Positions 8,736-16,602 of a DNA stretch of 64,000 bases are shown piece after piece (within the stretch, counting starts at the first letter, position 1; each line of letters begins with the position of its first letter). Source of the stretch: Microbulbifer aggregans. Its GTDB lineage: Bacteria; Pseudomonadota; Gammaproteobacteria; Pseudomonadales; Cellvibrionaceae. The notes beneath the pieces were generated by a model, which ran no database searches, had not been told where the DNA came from, and worked only from the letters and a program-made list of their open reading frames with translations. Made by a program: the position numbers and the translations under genes. The stretch is from positions 558,001 to 622,000 of the forward strand of contig NZ_CP014143.1 in NCBI RefSeq assembly GCF_001750105.1, read 5' to 3'.

Positions 8736-9736
8736 GGAGTGTCAGTCGTTCCTCTCGACAGCGAAAAGTTGCGGGCTCCCCCAAGCAGGCAGTAAAGCAC
8801 TGTCAGCAGCGAGCCACTGATAAAGCCACCCAGGTGTGCCGCGTTGGCAACACCGACACCGAATATCAGGGTGAACAAGCCGGTGGCACAGAGCAGCAGC
8901 CAGCCCACCGCCAGCATCACGATACCCGCAGGTACATCACTCCACCGGGGAGCGACCCGCTGTAGCACCATCACCGCGCCTACCAGGGCATAGACCACGC
9001 CGGACATGCCACCGAATACGATTTCCGGCGACCAGAGATACTGGGCCAGATTGGAAACCGCAGCACTCACCAGAACCAGTACCGCCAGGGCCAGAGTCCC
9101 GGCGCGCGCCTCCAGCGAACGGCCCAGAATCCACACACCGAGCGCATTGAACAGTGCGTGAGGCAGGGAGAAGTGCACGACGGCCGGTGACCAGAGACGC
9201 CAGTACTCCCCCTGGGACCAGTGCCACGCCAGCGTGGAGGAGGCCAGCTCGAAATCCTCGCGCCGGTCGGGATAGATCACCAACCCCTGAACCAGGTTTT
9301 CCCGCAACAGGAACCAGCCAACAAAACAGAGGCCGATCAGTAAAAGGCACAGCGGTGTTGCCTGCAGGGGCCAGTTGGGCAGCGGCGAGGGGCTGACCGC
9401 ATCCGCCCGCACCTCGGCTCCAGCCGGTGCATGTCCGGCACCTTCCAAAGCCCCGCTGTCATCGCTTGATGGCACGTTGCCTTCCGGGCGCTGATCAGAT
9501 TCAGAGCCATCACGGACGGGCTCGATGCGGACATCCGCAAGCCGCAGCGTACCGGCTTCCCAACGCTCCAGCACCGGCAACAACAGGGACTTGAGGCGAG
9601 GGTCCGGAGCCCATAACACTTGGTGATTATTCTCTTCTGTGATGCGCAGAGGGAGGCGGCCACGCGCGATGAATTGCGCCAGCTCGCTCAGGTCCTGATC
9701 GATGGGGAATTGGTAGACAGCGGTCCAGTCGCTCAA
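8732..9736 (-). CDS. Rhomboid family intramembrane serine protease
   Basis: Integral membrane protease of 334 residues, GlpG-like. The N-terminal cytosolic part (about 1-75; MSDWTAVYQFPIDQDLSELA) precedes a low-complexity linker and a six-span core. Catalytic Ser lies in GGMSGVVYAL and catalytic His in NAAHLGGFISG. The early HFSLPHALFNALGVWILG segment matches the conserved HxxxxHxxxN region of loop 1 and TM2. It overlaps the CNNM gene by four bases, so protease and cation protein are made from one message. Substrates are unknown. Confidence 0.92.
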   Translation of the reverse strand: MSDWTAVYQFPIDQDLSELAQFIARGRLPLRITEENNHQVLWAPDPRLKSLLLPVLERWEAGTLRLADVRIEPVRDGSESDQRPEGNVPSSDDSGALEGAGHAPAGAEVRADAVSPSPLPNWPLQATPLCLLLIGLCFVGWFLLRENLVQGLVIYPDRREDFELASSTLAWHWSQGEYWRLWSPAVVHFSLPHALFNALGVWILGRSLEARAGTLALAVLVLVSAAVSNLAQYLWSPEIVFGGMSGVVYALVGAVMVLQRVAPRWSDVPAGIVMLAVGWLLLCATGLFTLIFGVGVANAAHLGGFISGSLLTVLYCLLGGARNFSLSRGTTDTP

Positions 9737-9810
9737 AAGTCAGTCCGGGCCATTACAGGGATAAATCGAAAGCTCGATAAAAAGCGCTGCCACTGATATT
9801 GGGTTCGCAC

Positions 9811-9846
9811 GACAAAAAAACAAGCGCCCTCGGAGGGCTCGCGCTG
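9811..9846 (-). terminator. Terminator of the ygfB-pepP-ubiH-ubiI operon
   Basis: Read on the minus strand, a GCCCT/AGGGC stem with extra outer pairing is followed by TTGTTTTTTT. It lies just past the end of ubiI. Confidence 0.7.
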
Positions 9847-9857
9847 CCTGCACGCAC

Positions 9858-11093
9858 TTAAACCGCCATCGCGCGCAGGATGATCCTTTTTTTCAGTAGC
9901 GGGCTGGCATCCACCATGCTCAATCCTGTATTGCGGAGCCAGCGCCAGTGCAGCTCGCCCGCTCCGAAAAGGGATTTAAAGGTGCTCATGGCCTTCAGGG
10001 TCGCCTCGTTATCACCGCGGCGACGACGTTGGTATCGCGCCAGCACTGAGTGGTCCGACGGTTCCAGCCCACGCTTGAGTGCGCGCTGTATTTCCTCGCC
10101 CAGCACGCGCACATCCTGCAGGCCGAGATTGACCCCCTGGCCCGCCAGCGGATGAATGGTGTGGGCGGCATCTCCCACCAACACCGCACCGGCACCAAAA
10201 TAGCTTTCTGCATGACGCCCCCGCAGCGGGAAAGAGACCCGCTCGCTCACCGACTCGATCGGGCCCAGGCGGCTCTCGAGAGCTTTCTCCAGGTTGAGGG
10301 CGAAGGCCGCATCGTCGAGCATCAGGAGTTCACGCGCCAGCTCTTTATCCGCCGACCAGACCACGGCACAGTGATTTTCGTCACCAAGTCCCGACAACGG
10401 CAGAAATGCCAGAGGGCCCGAACGGAGAAAGCGCTGTCTGGCAATGTGACGATGTTCCTCTGCACAACGGGCCACACAGACCAGTGCCGTCTGGTGATAG
10501 TCGGTGTCCTTGCAGCGGATACGTAACAGATCCCGCACCCTCGAGCGCGCACCGTCGGCACCGATCAGCAGCCGCGTTTCGACCACCTCGCCACGGTCCT
10601 CCAGCCCCTCCACCAGTTGCCCATCTTTGGGCCGCGACTGCAGGTGCCAGTGGCCACAATCACGCCACCAGCTATCGAGCCGGAAGCCATTGATAATTTC
10701 CACATTGGGGAGCGTCTCCAGCCGTGTCCGCAGTGCGGTGGTGATGACGCTGTTCTCGACGATATGACCCAGATTCGGCTGGTGTACATCCCGGCAGCTG
10801 AAGCTGACAGAGCCGGTGCCCTCCGCGTCCCATACCCGCATATCCGTATAGGGGCAGGCACGGGCGGCGATGATGTCATCCCAGGCGCCGATTTCGTTGA
10901 GCAGCTCTTGAGAGGCGCGGGTGAGCGCCACCACACGGGGGTCGTATTCATCTTCAGGCACAGACGGAATATCGGTGGACGCTTCCAGCACCGCCACCCT
11001 GAGTTGCGGGTGCCGCACAGCCAGCAGGGCAGCCTGGGCCATGCCCACCATGCCTGCACCAACAATGGCAACATCCAGACGGTTTCTCTTCAT
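9858..11093 (-). CDS. ubiI: UbiI-type FAD-dependent ubiquinone hydroxylase
   Basis: Flavoprotein monooxygenase of the UbiH/UbiI/Coq6 family, acting in ring hydroxylation during ubiquinone synthesis (C5 hydroxylation for UbiI). FAD motifs are intact: the Rossmann GAGMVG near the N-terminus, then a central GADGARSRVR, then VGDAAHTIHPLAGQGVNLG. ATG 11093 gives about 411 residues and begins at the Rossmann strand; a GTG at 11120 would add nine. It is last in the ygfB-pepP-ubiH-ubiI operon, the same order as in E. coli (ygfB-pepP-ubiH-ubiI), and this order supports the UbiI rather than UbiF choice. Confidence 0.88.
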   Translation of the reverse strand: MKRNRLDVAIVGAGMVGMAQAALLAVRHPQLRVAVLEASTDIPSVPEDEYDPRVVALTRASQELLNEIGAWDDIIAARACPYTDMRVWDAEGTGSVSFSCRDVHQPNLGHIVENSVITTALRTRLETLPNVEIINGFRLDSWWRDCGHWHLQSRPKDGQLVEGLEDRGEVVETRLLIGADGARSRVRDLLRIRCKDTDYHQTALVCVARCAEEHRHIARQRFLRSGPLAFLPLSGLGDENHCAVVWSADKELARELLMLDDAAFALNLEKALESRLGPIESVSERVSFPLRGRHAESYFGAGAVLVGDAAHTIHPLAGQGVNLGLQDVRVLGEEIQRALKRGLEPSDHSVLARYQRRRRGDNEATLKAMSTFKSLFGAGELHWRWLRNTGLSMVDASPLLKKRIILRAMAV

Positions 11094-11188
11094 AATCTGA
11101 CCATTTCGCGGTTTTTCCACTCAGATACCGCTGTTTGTCCTGATAAAGCTAACGGGCGCGGATCACAACTCTGCAGCCGTGCGGACAA

Positions 11189-12466
11189 TTAAAGCCCAAA
11201 ACCGGCCGCCTGGCTGAGAAAACTGGTCCGCAGCGGCGGCGCCACATTGAGCCCCAACAGGCCGAGCTGCCGGGAACTGCGGACCAGCGGATTGCCCGAG
11301 GCGAACAGCGCCGGCACCCGGTCACTGAAGCCAATGGTCAACTGCTGGTCCTGCTGCCGCTCGCGACCGTAGTTCTCCAACAAGTCTAGTGCGGCAGAGG
11401 AATTTTGCGCCAGAAGTCGACCGCCATCCCCGGACAACGCACGCGCCAGTGCCTCGCTGTCACGCAGTGTAAGGTTGAAGCCCTGCCCGGCAACGGGATG
11501 CAGGAAATGCGCACAGTTTCCGACCAGGACCAGGTTCCGTCGCCATTGCTCCTTCGCCAGGCTGAGACTGAGGCGGTAGGAGGCGACTGCACCGGAGCGC
11601 ACCAGGCGACCCGCACGCCAGCCGAACGTCCGCTGCACACGGTCGACAAAGGCGTCGCTGTCCAGGGCACACAGGGCGTCGGCATCCTCCTCCTCGCAGG
11701 TCCAGACCAGAGCCGCACGGTGAGCGCCCTCCCGATCCGGCAGCGGCAGCAGGGCCATGGGCCCGCTGTCGGTAAAACGCTCATAGGCCACACCACCGTG
11801 GTCACGTTGAAGACCAACGGTGGTCACCAGTGCCCGCTGGTGGTAGTCGACGCGCTCAGTCTCGATGCCGAGCTGCCGGCAAAGCGGAGAATCGACTCCG
11901 TCCGCCGCTACCAGAAGAGAGGCCCGCAACCGCTGCTCTGCGCCGGCATCATCCCGCCAGTACAGCTCAGCACCCTCTTCGCCAAAGGCCACCCGCTGGA
12001 CATCGGCGGGAGCCATGGCGTGGACTGATGTGTCGGCCAGGGCTCGATAGAGCACCGGACCCAGGGCGGCATTTTCCACCACGGCGCCAAACATGCCCTG
12101 AAACTGTGCCCGCGCCTCTCGCGCTGCAGACAAGCGGGCCCCCACTCCGCGCCCGCGGTCACTGACGTGAATCTCGTTGATGGGCGCACAATAGGTTCTG
12201 AGCTCGGGCCAGAGTCCGAGCTGTTCAAACAACTGCAGGCTTCCGGCGGCTAGCGCTGTGGCGCGGGTATCGAAGCTGGGCAGGACCGGCTGAATGCCGC
12301 TGGCGGGCAGGGGCTTTTGCTCCAGGAGCGCCACCTGCAGATCCGGGCAGTAGTGGGCCAGCATCAGCGCCAGACTGGCGCCCGCCATACCGCCGCCGAC
12401 GATGGCAACATCAACCCGACTGTCCGCTGTCCGCTTTTCACCACCGGAATTTGTTGCGTTCACCAC
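11189..12466 (-). CDS. ubiH: UbiH, 2-polyprenyl-6-methoxyphenol hydroxylase
   Basis: FAD-dependent monooxygenase of ubiquinone synthesis (C1 hydroxylation); 425 residues. Seen are the N-terminal GGGMAG dinucleotide-binding loop, SFDTRATALAAGS, AADGVDSPLCRQLG and VGNCAHFLHPVAGQGFNL. The Asn of VGNCAH, where UbiI has Asp, is also typical of UbiH. The GTG start overlaps the end of pepP by seven bases, with the GTG embedded in the pepP stop region, pointing to coupled translation. About 95 bases separate it from ubiI. Confidence 0.9.
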   Translation of the reverse strand: MVNATNSGGEKRTADSRVDVAIVGGGMAGASLALMLAHYCPDLQVALLEQKPLPASGIQPVLPSFDTRATALAAGSLQLFEQLGLWPELRTYCAPINEIHVSDRGRGVGARLSAAREARAQFQGMFGAVVENAALGPVLYRALADTSVHAMAPADVQRVAFGEEGAELYWRDDAGAEQRLRASLLVAADGVDSPLCRQLGIETERVDYHQRALVTTVGLQRDHGGVAYERFTDSGPMALLPLPDREGAHRAALVWTCEEEDADALCALDSDAFVDRVQRTFGWRAGRLVRSGAVASYRLSLSLAKEQWRRNLVLVGNCAHFLHPVAGQGFNLTLRDSEALARALSGDGGRLLAQNSSAALDLLENYGRERQQDQQLTIGFSDRVPALFASGNPLVRSSRQLGLLGLNVAPPLRTSFLSQAAGFGL

Positions 12467-13788
12467 AGCGCCTCCTGAAATTCCCCCTGCCCCATGGCAT
12501 GCTCGATATCAGCCACTGCCTTTGGCGCCGCCTCCGAGAGTACCCGCGCCCCCTCCTTCAGCAGTGCCACATCGTCCTCTATACGGATACCGATCCCGCG
12601 GAACTGCGCCGGCACATCGGCGTCCTCAGGAATATAAACACCGGGCTCGATCGTCATCACCATCCCCGGTTCCAGTTGCCGCCACTGGCCATGCACGCGG
12701 TAATCCCCTACATCGTGAACATCCATGCCGAGCCAGTGCCCAACGCGGTGCATATAGAAACGGCGATACGCACCTGACTCCACCAGTTCGCCGGGATCGC
12801 CCTTCAACAGGCCCAGGTCCACCAGACCGCGGGTAATCGTCTCGACACTGGCCATATGGGGCTGGTCCCAGTGATTGCCACTGCGCACCTGCTCGATGGC
12901 CGCCAGCTGTGCTGCCAGCACGACTTCGTAAAGGGCGCGCTGGGCGCCGCTGAAACGACCGTTCACCGGGTAGGTACGCGTCACGTCGGCGGCATAACCG
13001 CGGTATTCACAGCCGGCATCCACCAGTACCAGGTCACCGTTTTTCAGGGCCATATGGTTGCTGCAGTAATGCATCACCAGCGCGTTGCTGCCGCCGCCAA
13101 TAATGCTCGGATACGCCGGCTCGCGGGCGCCAGCATCGGCGAAGGCATGGAGAATCTCCGCCTCAAGCTGGTATTCAAATACCCCGGGACGACAGCGCTT
13201 CATGGCGCGCCGGTGGGCCTCCGCGCTGATCTCGGCAGCACGACTCATCAAGCGGATTTCTGCGGCACTTTTGTAGAGGCGCAATTCATGCAGCAGGTGA
13301 TCCAGGTCCACCATCTCCGGTGCACCGCCACCACCGGGCGCTCGCTCGATCGCCTTCAGATAGCCCTGCAGCCGCCGATCGAGCTGTGGAAAGCGTCCCA
13401 TGGTGTAGTAAATTCGCTCGCGCCCCTCCAGTAGTCCCGGCAGGATGTCGTCGAGATCACCGATCGGAAAAGCATCGCAGAGGCCGCACTCATCGGCGGC
13501 ACGCTCGGGCCCCAGTCTGGGCCCGTCCCACAACTCCCGCTCAGCGTTGCGCTCCCGGCAGAAGAGAATTTCCTCGCCGGACACGCGCCCCGGCACCAGC
13601 ACCAGCAGCGCTTCAGGCTCCTTGAAACCGGTGAGATAGAGAAAGTCGCTGTCCTGGCGAAATGGGAAAAAAGTATCCCGGGAGCGCAGCTGCTCCCGTG
13701 CCGCAGGCACAATGGCGAGGCCGCCCTCGGGCAGGCTAGCGATCAGCCGCGCTCGACGGCGCGCATATTCCGCCTTGCCGATACTCAT
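12460..13788 (-). CDS. pepP: Xaa-Pro aminopeptidase P
   Basis: Cytosolic metallo-aminopeptidase that removes the N-terminal residue before proline; 442 residues, normal for PepP. The N-terminal creatinase-like domain is followed by a pita-bread catalytic domain with two-metal ligands visible: the two Asp in DAGCEYRGYAADVTRTYP, His in MHRVGHWLGMDVHD, and Glu in TIEPGVYI and IRIEDDV. Its start overlaps the stop of the UPF0149 gene by one base (TGATG), and its end overlaps ubiH. Confidence 0.95.
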   Translation of the reverse strand: MSIGKAEYARRRARLIASLPEGGLAIVPAAREQLRSRDTFFPFRQDSDFLYLTGFKEPEALLVLVPGRVSGEEILFCRERNAERELWDGPRLGPERAADECGLCDAFPIGDLDDILPGLLEGRERIYYTMGRFPQLDRRLQGYLKAIERAPGGGGAPEMVDLDHLLHELRLYKSAAEIRLMSRAAEISAEAHRRAMKRCRPGVFEYQLEAEILHAFADAGAREPAYPSIIGGGSNALVMHYCSNHMALKNGDLVLVDAGCEYRGYAADVTRTYPVNGRFSGAQRALYEVVLAAQLAAIEQVRSGNHWDQPHMASVETITRGLVDLGLLKGDPGELVESGAYRRFYMHRVGHWLGMDVHDVGDYRVHGQWRQLEPGMVMTIEPGVYIPEDADVPAQFRGIGIRIEDDVALLKEGARVLSEAAPKAVADIEHAMGQGEFQEALW

Positions 13789-14348
13789 CAGTGCAGGGTG
13801 GCTCCCTTGCTGCCACTCGCGGGACGCGGGGCAGTCTCGGTGAAGATATTCATCACCGCCACGCGGACAAACTCCTCTACCTCCAGTAGCTGGTGTTCCG
13901 CCTCTTCGCCCTCGCTGACCGCATCGGCATCCACCTGACTGACGGCGCTGAGATCTTCCAGCGCCTCCTTGCTGGTTGGAGGCAGCTCACCCTGGTAGGC
14001 GCCAACCCCAAAACCATGCAGGAACCCCTGGCACCACAGGCCCAGGGAAAGCGCGCGCTCGCTGATGTCGGAATCTTCCGCCAGGAGCAGCCGGAAATCG
14101 AAGTTGCGGTCATTGAGCTGTGCCGCACTCTCTTCAGCAATACGCTGGAATTCCGCCGACAGATCCGCCGGCACCGCATCCAGGTCCAACAACTGCCCCA
14201 GTTCATCCTGCCAGCGTCGGCGGTCCGGACGCGCGCCGGCGGCAAGCACCCCGCACACAAAACCATGCAGCTCACTGGGGCTGGTATGGCCGCCGGCGGC
14301 GAGAATGCCATTGGCAAGCTTGTCGAATTCACTGAGGTTGTTGGTCAT
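13788..14348 (-). CDS. UPF0149 family protein (YgfB-like)
   Basis: A 186-residue member of UPF0149/YgfB, an alpha-helical protein without a known enzyme activity; YgfB of Pseudomonas has been linked to beta-lactam resistance control. Family features include the early FDKLANGILAAGG...SELHGFVCGVLAAG segment and WCQGFLHGFGVGAYQ. It lies first in the ygfB-pepP-ubiH-ubiI operon. A perfect 22-bp palindrome begins 26 bases upstream of its start and could be an operator. Confidence 0.92.
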   Translation of the reverse strand: MTNNLSEFDKLANGILAAGGHTSPSELHGFVCGVLAAGARPDRRRWQDELGQLLDLDAVPADLSAEFQRIAEESAAQLNDRNFDFRLLLAEDSDISERALSLGLWCQGFLHGFGVGAYQGELPPTSKEALEDLSAVSQVDADAVSEGEEAEHQLLEVEEFVRVAVMNIFTETAPRPASGSKGATLH

Positions 14349-14373
14349 GTCACTGCTCGATTCTGGATTAGAG

Positions 14374-14395
14374 GCAAACTCTGATCAGAGTTTGC
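14374..14395. promoter_or_regulatory. Perfect 22-bp palindrome in the ygfB/zapA divergent region
   Basis: Two uninterrupted half-sites of GCAAACTCTGA meet at a central TGATCA. A further GCAAACTGT repeat follows at 14395-14403 in direct orientation. It lies 26 bases upstream of the UPF0149 start in the 306-base divergent region (14349-14654). No other gene is visible in that region. A GC-rich hairpin (GGCGTC/GACGCC, about 14608-14626) lies in the leader of the zapA-side genes. A dimeric repressor operator is a reasonable guess; the protein is unknown. Confidence 0.55.
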
Positions 14396-14654
14396 GCAAA
14401 CTGTCTTTTTCTGCGGCAACGATCCCCGACGCGAGGCACGGATGCGGTGCAGAGTCGTAATCTGTGCACAAATTTGTGAATGGCCGCTCTGGCGGGGCAA
14501 TTGACCCTCTCATGAGCCGGCAATATAGTAGCGGAATCCCTCGCGGTCTGTCGTGTTGCATGCATAAGCGGAGCGCTGCGTTTCAGCCTCCCGGCGCCAC
14601 GAAGCTCGGCGTCCGGAAAAGACGCCCCGAGGCGCAGTCACAAACGCAGGATTT

Positions 14655-14858
14655 ATGGATAAGTTACAAGCGTTAGAAAGCACCGTGGACTCGCTGATTG
14701 CCCGTTGTGAGCAGCTCGCCGAGGACAACCGCGCGCTGCGCCAGCAGCAAACCGACTGGCAGCGCGAGCGCCAGCGTCTGATAAAAAATAACGAAGTCGC
14801 CCGCACGCGGGTCGAAGCAATGATCAACCGCCTCAAGGGCCTAGCGCAAGAATCCTGA
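14655..14858 (+). CDS. TIGR02449-type coiled-coil protein upstream of zapA
   Basis: A 67-residue, highly charged coiled-coil protein (LESTVDSLIARCEQLAEDNRALRQQQ...). It belongs to the small TIGR02449/ZauP-like proteins encoded just before zapA, which are thought to act with ZapA at the Z-ring. The stop overlaps the zapA start by one base (TGATG), so the two are translationally coupled. No catalytic motif is present. The function is inferred from coupling and from studies of the equivalent Caulobacter pair. Confidence 0.85.
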   Translation: MDKLQALESTVDSLIARCEQLAEDNRALRQQQTDWQRERQRLIKNNEVARTRVEAMINRLKGLAQES

Positions 14859-15178
14859 TGGGTGACTCAGCCACAAAATCCGAAACCGTCACGGTCTCCA
14901 TTCTCGACAAAGAGTACCGTGTGGCCTGTGCGGAGGACGAGCGCGCGGAACTCGAGGCTTCCGCCCGTCTGCTCCACGAGCGTATGACCCGCATTCGTGC
15001 CAGCGGCTCAGTGATTGGTCTCGAACGCATTGCGGTCATGGCCGCACTCAACATCGCTCACGAGCTGATTCAGGCCAAGGCAGAACTCACCCGCGTACCG
15101 CTGGAGCAGGAGATGCTCGAGCGACTTCAGGACAAGGTACAGTCCGCGCTTTCCTCCATCGACACGGAAAAAGACTGA
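14858..15178 (+). CDS. zapA: Cell division protein ZapA
   Basis: A 106-residue FtsZ-associated protein that cross-links FtsZ filaments. The N-terminal beta-hairpin domain carries VSILDKEYRVACAEDERAELEASARLL, the usual ZapA signature, followed by a helical coiled-coil tail. It is preceded by an overlapping coiled-coil gene and followed by 6S RNA and 5-formyltetrahydrofolate cyclo-ligase, the classic gammaproteobacterial arrangement. Confidence 0.95.
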   Translation: MGDSATKSETVTVSILDKEYRVACAEDERAELEASARLLHERMTRIRASGSVIGLERIAVMAALNIAHELIQAKAELTRVPLEQEMLERLQDKVQSALSSIDTEKD

Positions 15179-15230
15179 CTCGCCGTCATTTGACAAACGG
15201 GAAATTCTTCTGGAACCGAGACCTGCGGCC

Positions 15231-15260
15231 TTAGCCTTTTAAGGGCATGAGAGTTATACT
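15231..15260 (+). promoter_or_regulatory. Promoter for 6S RNA
   Basis: TATACT at 15255-15260 forms a good -10 element a few bases before the mature 6S 5' end. The -35 candidate TTAGCC (15231-15236) is weak. A second possible -35 hexamer, TTGACA, occurs at 15190-15195 but is too distant for this -10. Confidence 0.5.
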
Positions 15261-15266
15261 GCGTAT

Positions 15267-15447
15267 AAGCCCTGAGGTGTTGGCCAGTTGACAATGTCCT
15301 GAGCCGATACTTTTACCCTGGAGGTTTCCAGCGGGTGTTGATGTGCAAGTCCGCCATGTAGCGGAAAGCCTAATGCATTCCGGAGGCCACCACCTTGAAC
15401 TTAACGGTTCAAGGCTACGTCATCAGCCGCACGCTCGGGGTGTCCTA
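15267..15447 (+). ncRNA. ssrS: 6S RNA
   Basis: Regulatory RNA that binds sigma70-RNA polymerase holoenzyme by mimicking an open promoter. The approximately 180-base region carries the family blocks GGCCAGT, TCCTGAGCCGATA, ACCTTGAACTTAACGGTTCAAGG and a CCCTGAG/CTCGGGG closing stem joining the two ends. It sits between zapA and the 5-formyltetrahydrofolate cyclo-ligase gene, the conserved place for ssrS. The exact ends are approximate; the 3' end probably arises by processing of a longer transcript into fau. Confidence 0.9.
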
Positions 15448-15504
15448 ATTCCAGACAGTCTCTCCGGACGAGAGAATCCAAAGCGAGCGGAACTCGCGCC
15501 CATC

Positions 15505-16140
15505 GTGTCACAACTCAACGATCCCACCACTGAACGCATCACTGCCGCCAATGAGAGTTCATCTTTTGAGGGCAAATGGCAGCTACGTCGCCGTATGCGT
15601 GCAGCGCGACGTAACCTGGACACCAATCGACAGCGGGTCACGAGTCAGGCGGTGGTTAACCGCCTGAGCAGCCACCCGGCGTTGCTGAAAGCCCGGCATA
15701 TTGCGCTTTACTGGCCGATGGATGGCGAGGTCGATGTGCGGGGGCTGGTCAAACGCTTTCCCGAGAAACGTTTCTACCTCCCCGTCCTTCCCCATGCCCC
15801 CCACCCGCAGCTGCGCTTCGTGCACTGGCATGGTAGGGCATTGACCTACCGCAACCGTTACCACATCCCCGAACCTGTGCGCGGACACAGCCATACACCC
15901 GAGCGACTCGATCTGGTACTGATGCCGCTGGTGGCTTTCGATCCCAGCGGTGCCCGTCTGGGTATGGGAGCAGGGTTTTACGACCGCACGTTCGCAATAC
16001 AGCGCATGCTGCCTGGTGCCGGACCGCGCCTGCTCGGCATTGCCCATCAACTCCAATGCGTGCCCTTTCTGCCCACAGACAGCTGGGACATCCCCTTGCA
16101 CGGTGTGGTGACCGAGAGCCACAGTTTCCGCTGCCGCTGA
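15505..16140 (+). CDS. 5-formyltetrahydrofolate cyclo-ligase
   Basis: Converts 5-formyl-THF to 5,10-methenyl-THF with ATP, in the cytosol (ygfA/fau family). Core motifs are KWQLRRRMRAARRNL (substrate/ATP-binding), YWPMDGEVDVRGL, LVLMPLVAFDPSGARLGMGAGFYDR. GTG 15505 gives 211 residues, close to the family size; the open frame continues upstream only through 6S RNA, so longer starts are rejected. It shares the conserved 6S RNA-ygfA arrangement, and a terminator follows. Confidence 0.88.
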   Translation: MSQLNDPTTERITAANESSSFEGKWQLRRRMRAARRNLDTNRQRVTSQAVVNRLSSHPALLKARHIALYWPMDGEVDVRGLVKRFPEKRFYLPVLPHAPHPQLRFVHWHGRALTYRNRYHIPEPVRGHSHTPERLDLVLMPLVAFDPSGARLGMGAGFYDRTFAIQRMLPGAGPRLLGIAHQLQCVPFLPTDSWDIPLHGVVTESHSFRCR

Positions 16141-16164
16141 GTATCGCAGCCGACGAAGGGGCAC

Positions 16165-16199
16165 AAAAAAAGCCGAACGCTTTCGCGTTCGGCTTTTTT
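16165..16199. terminator. Bidirectional terminator after the cyclo-ligase gene
   Basis: GCCGAACGC and GCGTTCGGC arms around TTTC (16172-16193), with an A-tract before and T-tract after. It serves the cyclo-ligase gene and the converging small-protein gene. Confidence 0.9.
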
Positions 16200-16221
16200 C
16201 TTTGCGGAGAGGGCGCTGCGC

Positions 16222-16362
16222 TTAGCGCGTCACAACCCCCTGCTGCAGTGCCGCGGGCGGTTCCGGCTCCTCCGAGGAAAACACCTCGGTCAGACCGGTA
16301 CTGCTCAACAGCACGCCCGCAACAAAGACAACCACTGCGATTGTCATTGCATCGGGTTTCAT
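16222..16362 (-). CDS. 46-residue single-span membrane microprotein
   Basis: Reads MKPDAMTIAVVVFVAGVLLS, then an acidic/proline tail with SSEEPEPPAA and a basic C-terminus. One membrane span is predicted (about residues 6-22), with the tail probably periplasmic. AGGATGG lies just upstream of the start as ribosome site, and a strong terminator follows. I recognise no named family; proteins of this layout accompany many gammaproteobacterial housekeeping genes but have no known role. It was found by reading this otherwise gene-free gap. Confidence 0.65.
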   Translation of the reverse strand: MKPDAMTIAVVVFVAGVLLSSTGLTEVFSSEEPEPPAALQQGVVTR

Positions 16363-16602
16363 GGGGACCATCCTGTAAGTATTGTTTTGTTGTTATGTGC
16401 TAGACACCACGCGTTGGACTGCCGGTATCGCAAAAGTTCCAACGAGGGCGAGAAAATCATTCAGCGGTGAAATAGTAACCGATTTGCGATCAAATTTTGA
16501 GACCTTTGTCTCATTTTTACCCACAATAATTCGACAAGTTCAGTCCACTGGTCTACCCGCAGCCAAACCGACCATGCATTGCTGCCCCGGCTGTCTCACC
16601 GG

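Noticed and set aside
15343..15504. Longer N-terminus for the cyclo-ligase gene.
   Set aside because: The upstream codons overlap the conserved 6S RNA and show no protein similarity.
16497..16518. TGAGAC/GTCTCA stem followed by T residues.
   Set aside because: Low GC, short stem; no gene ends upstream on the plus strand, and the minus-strand T-tract is poor, so I do not call it a terminator.
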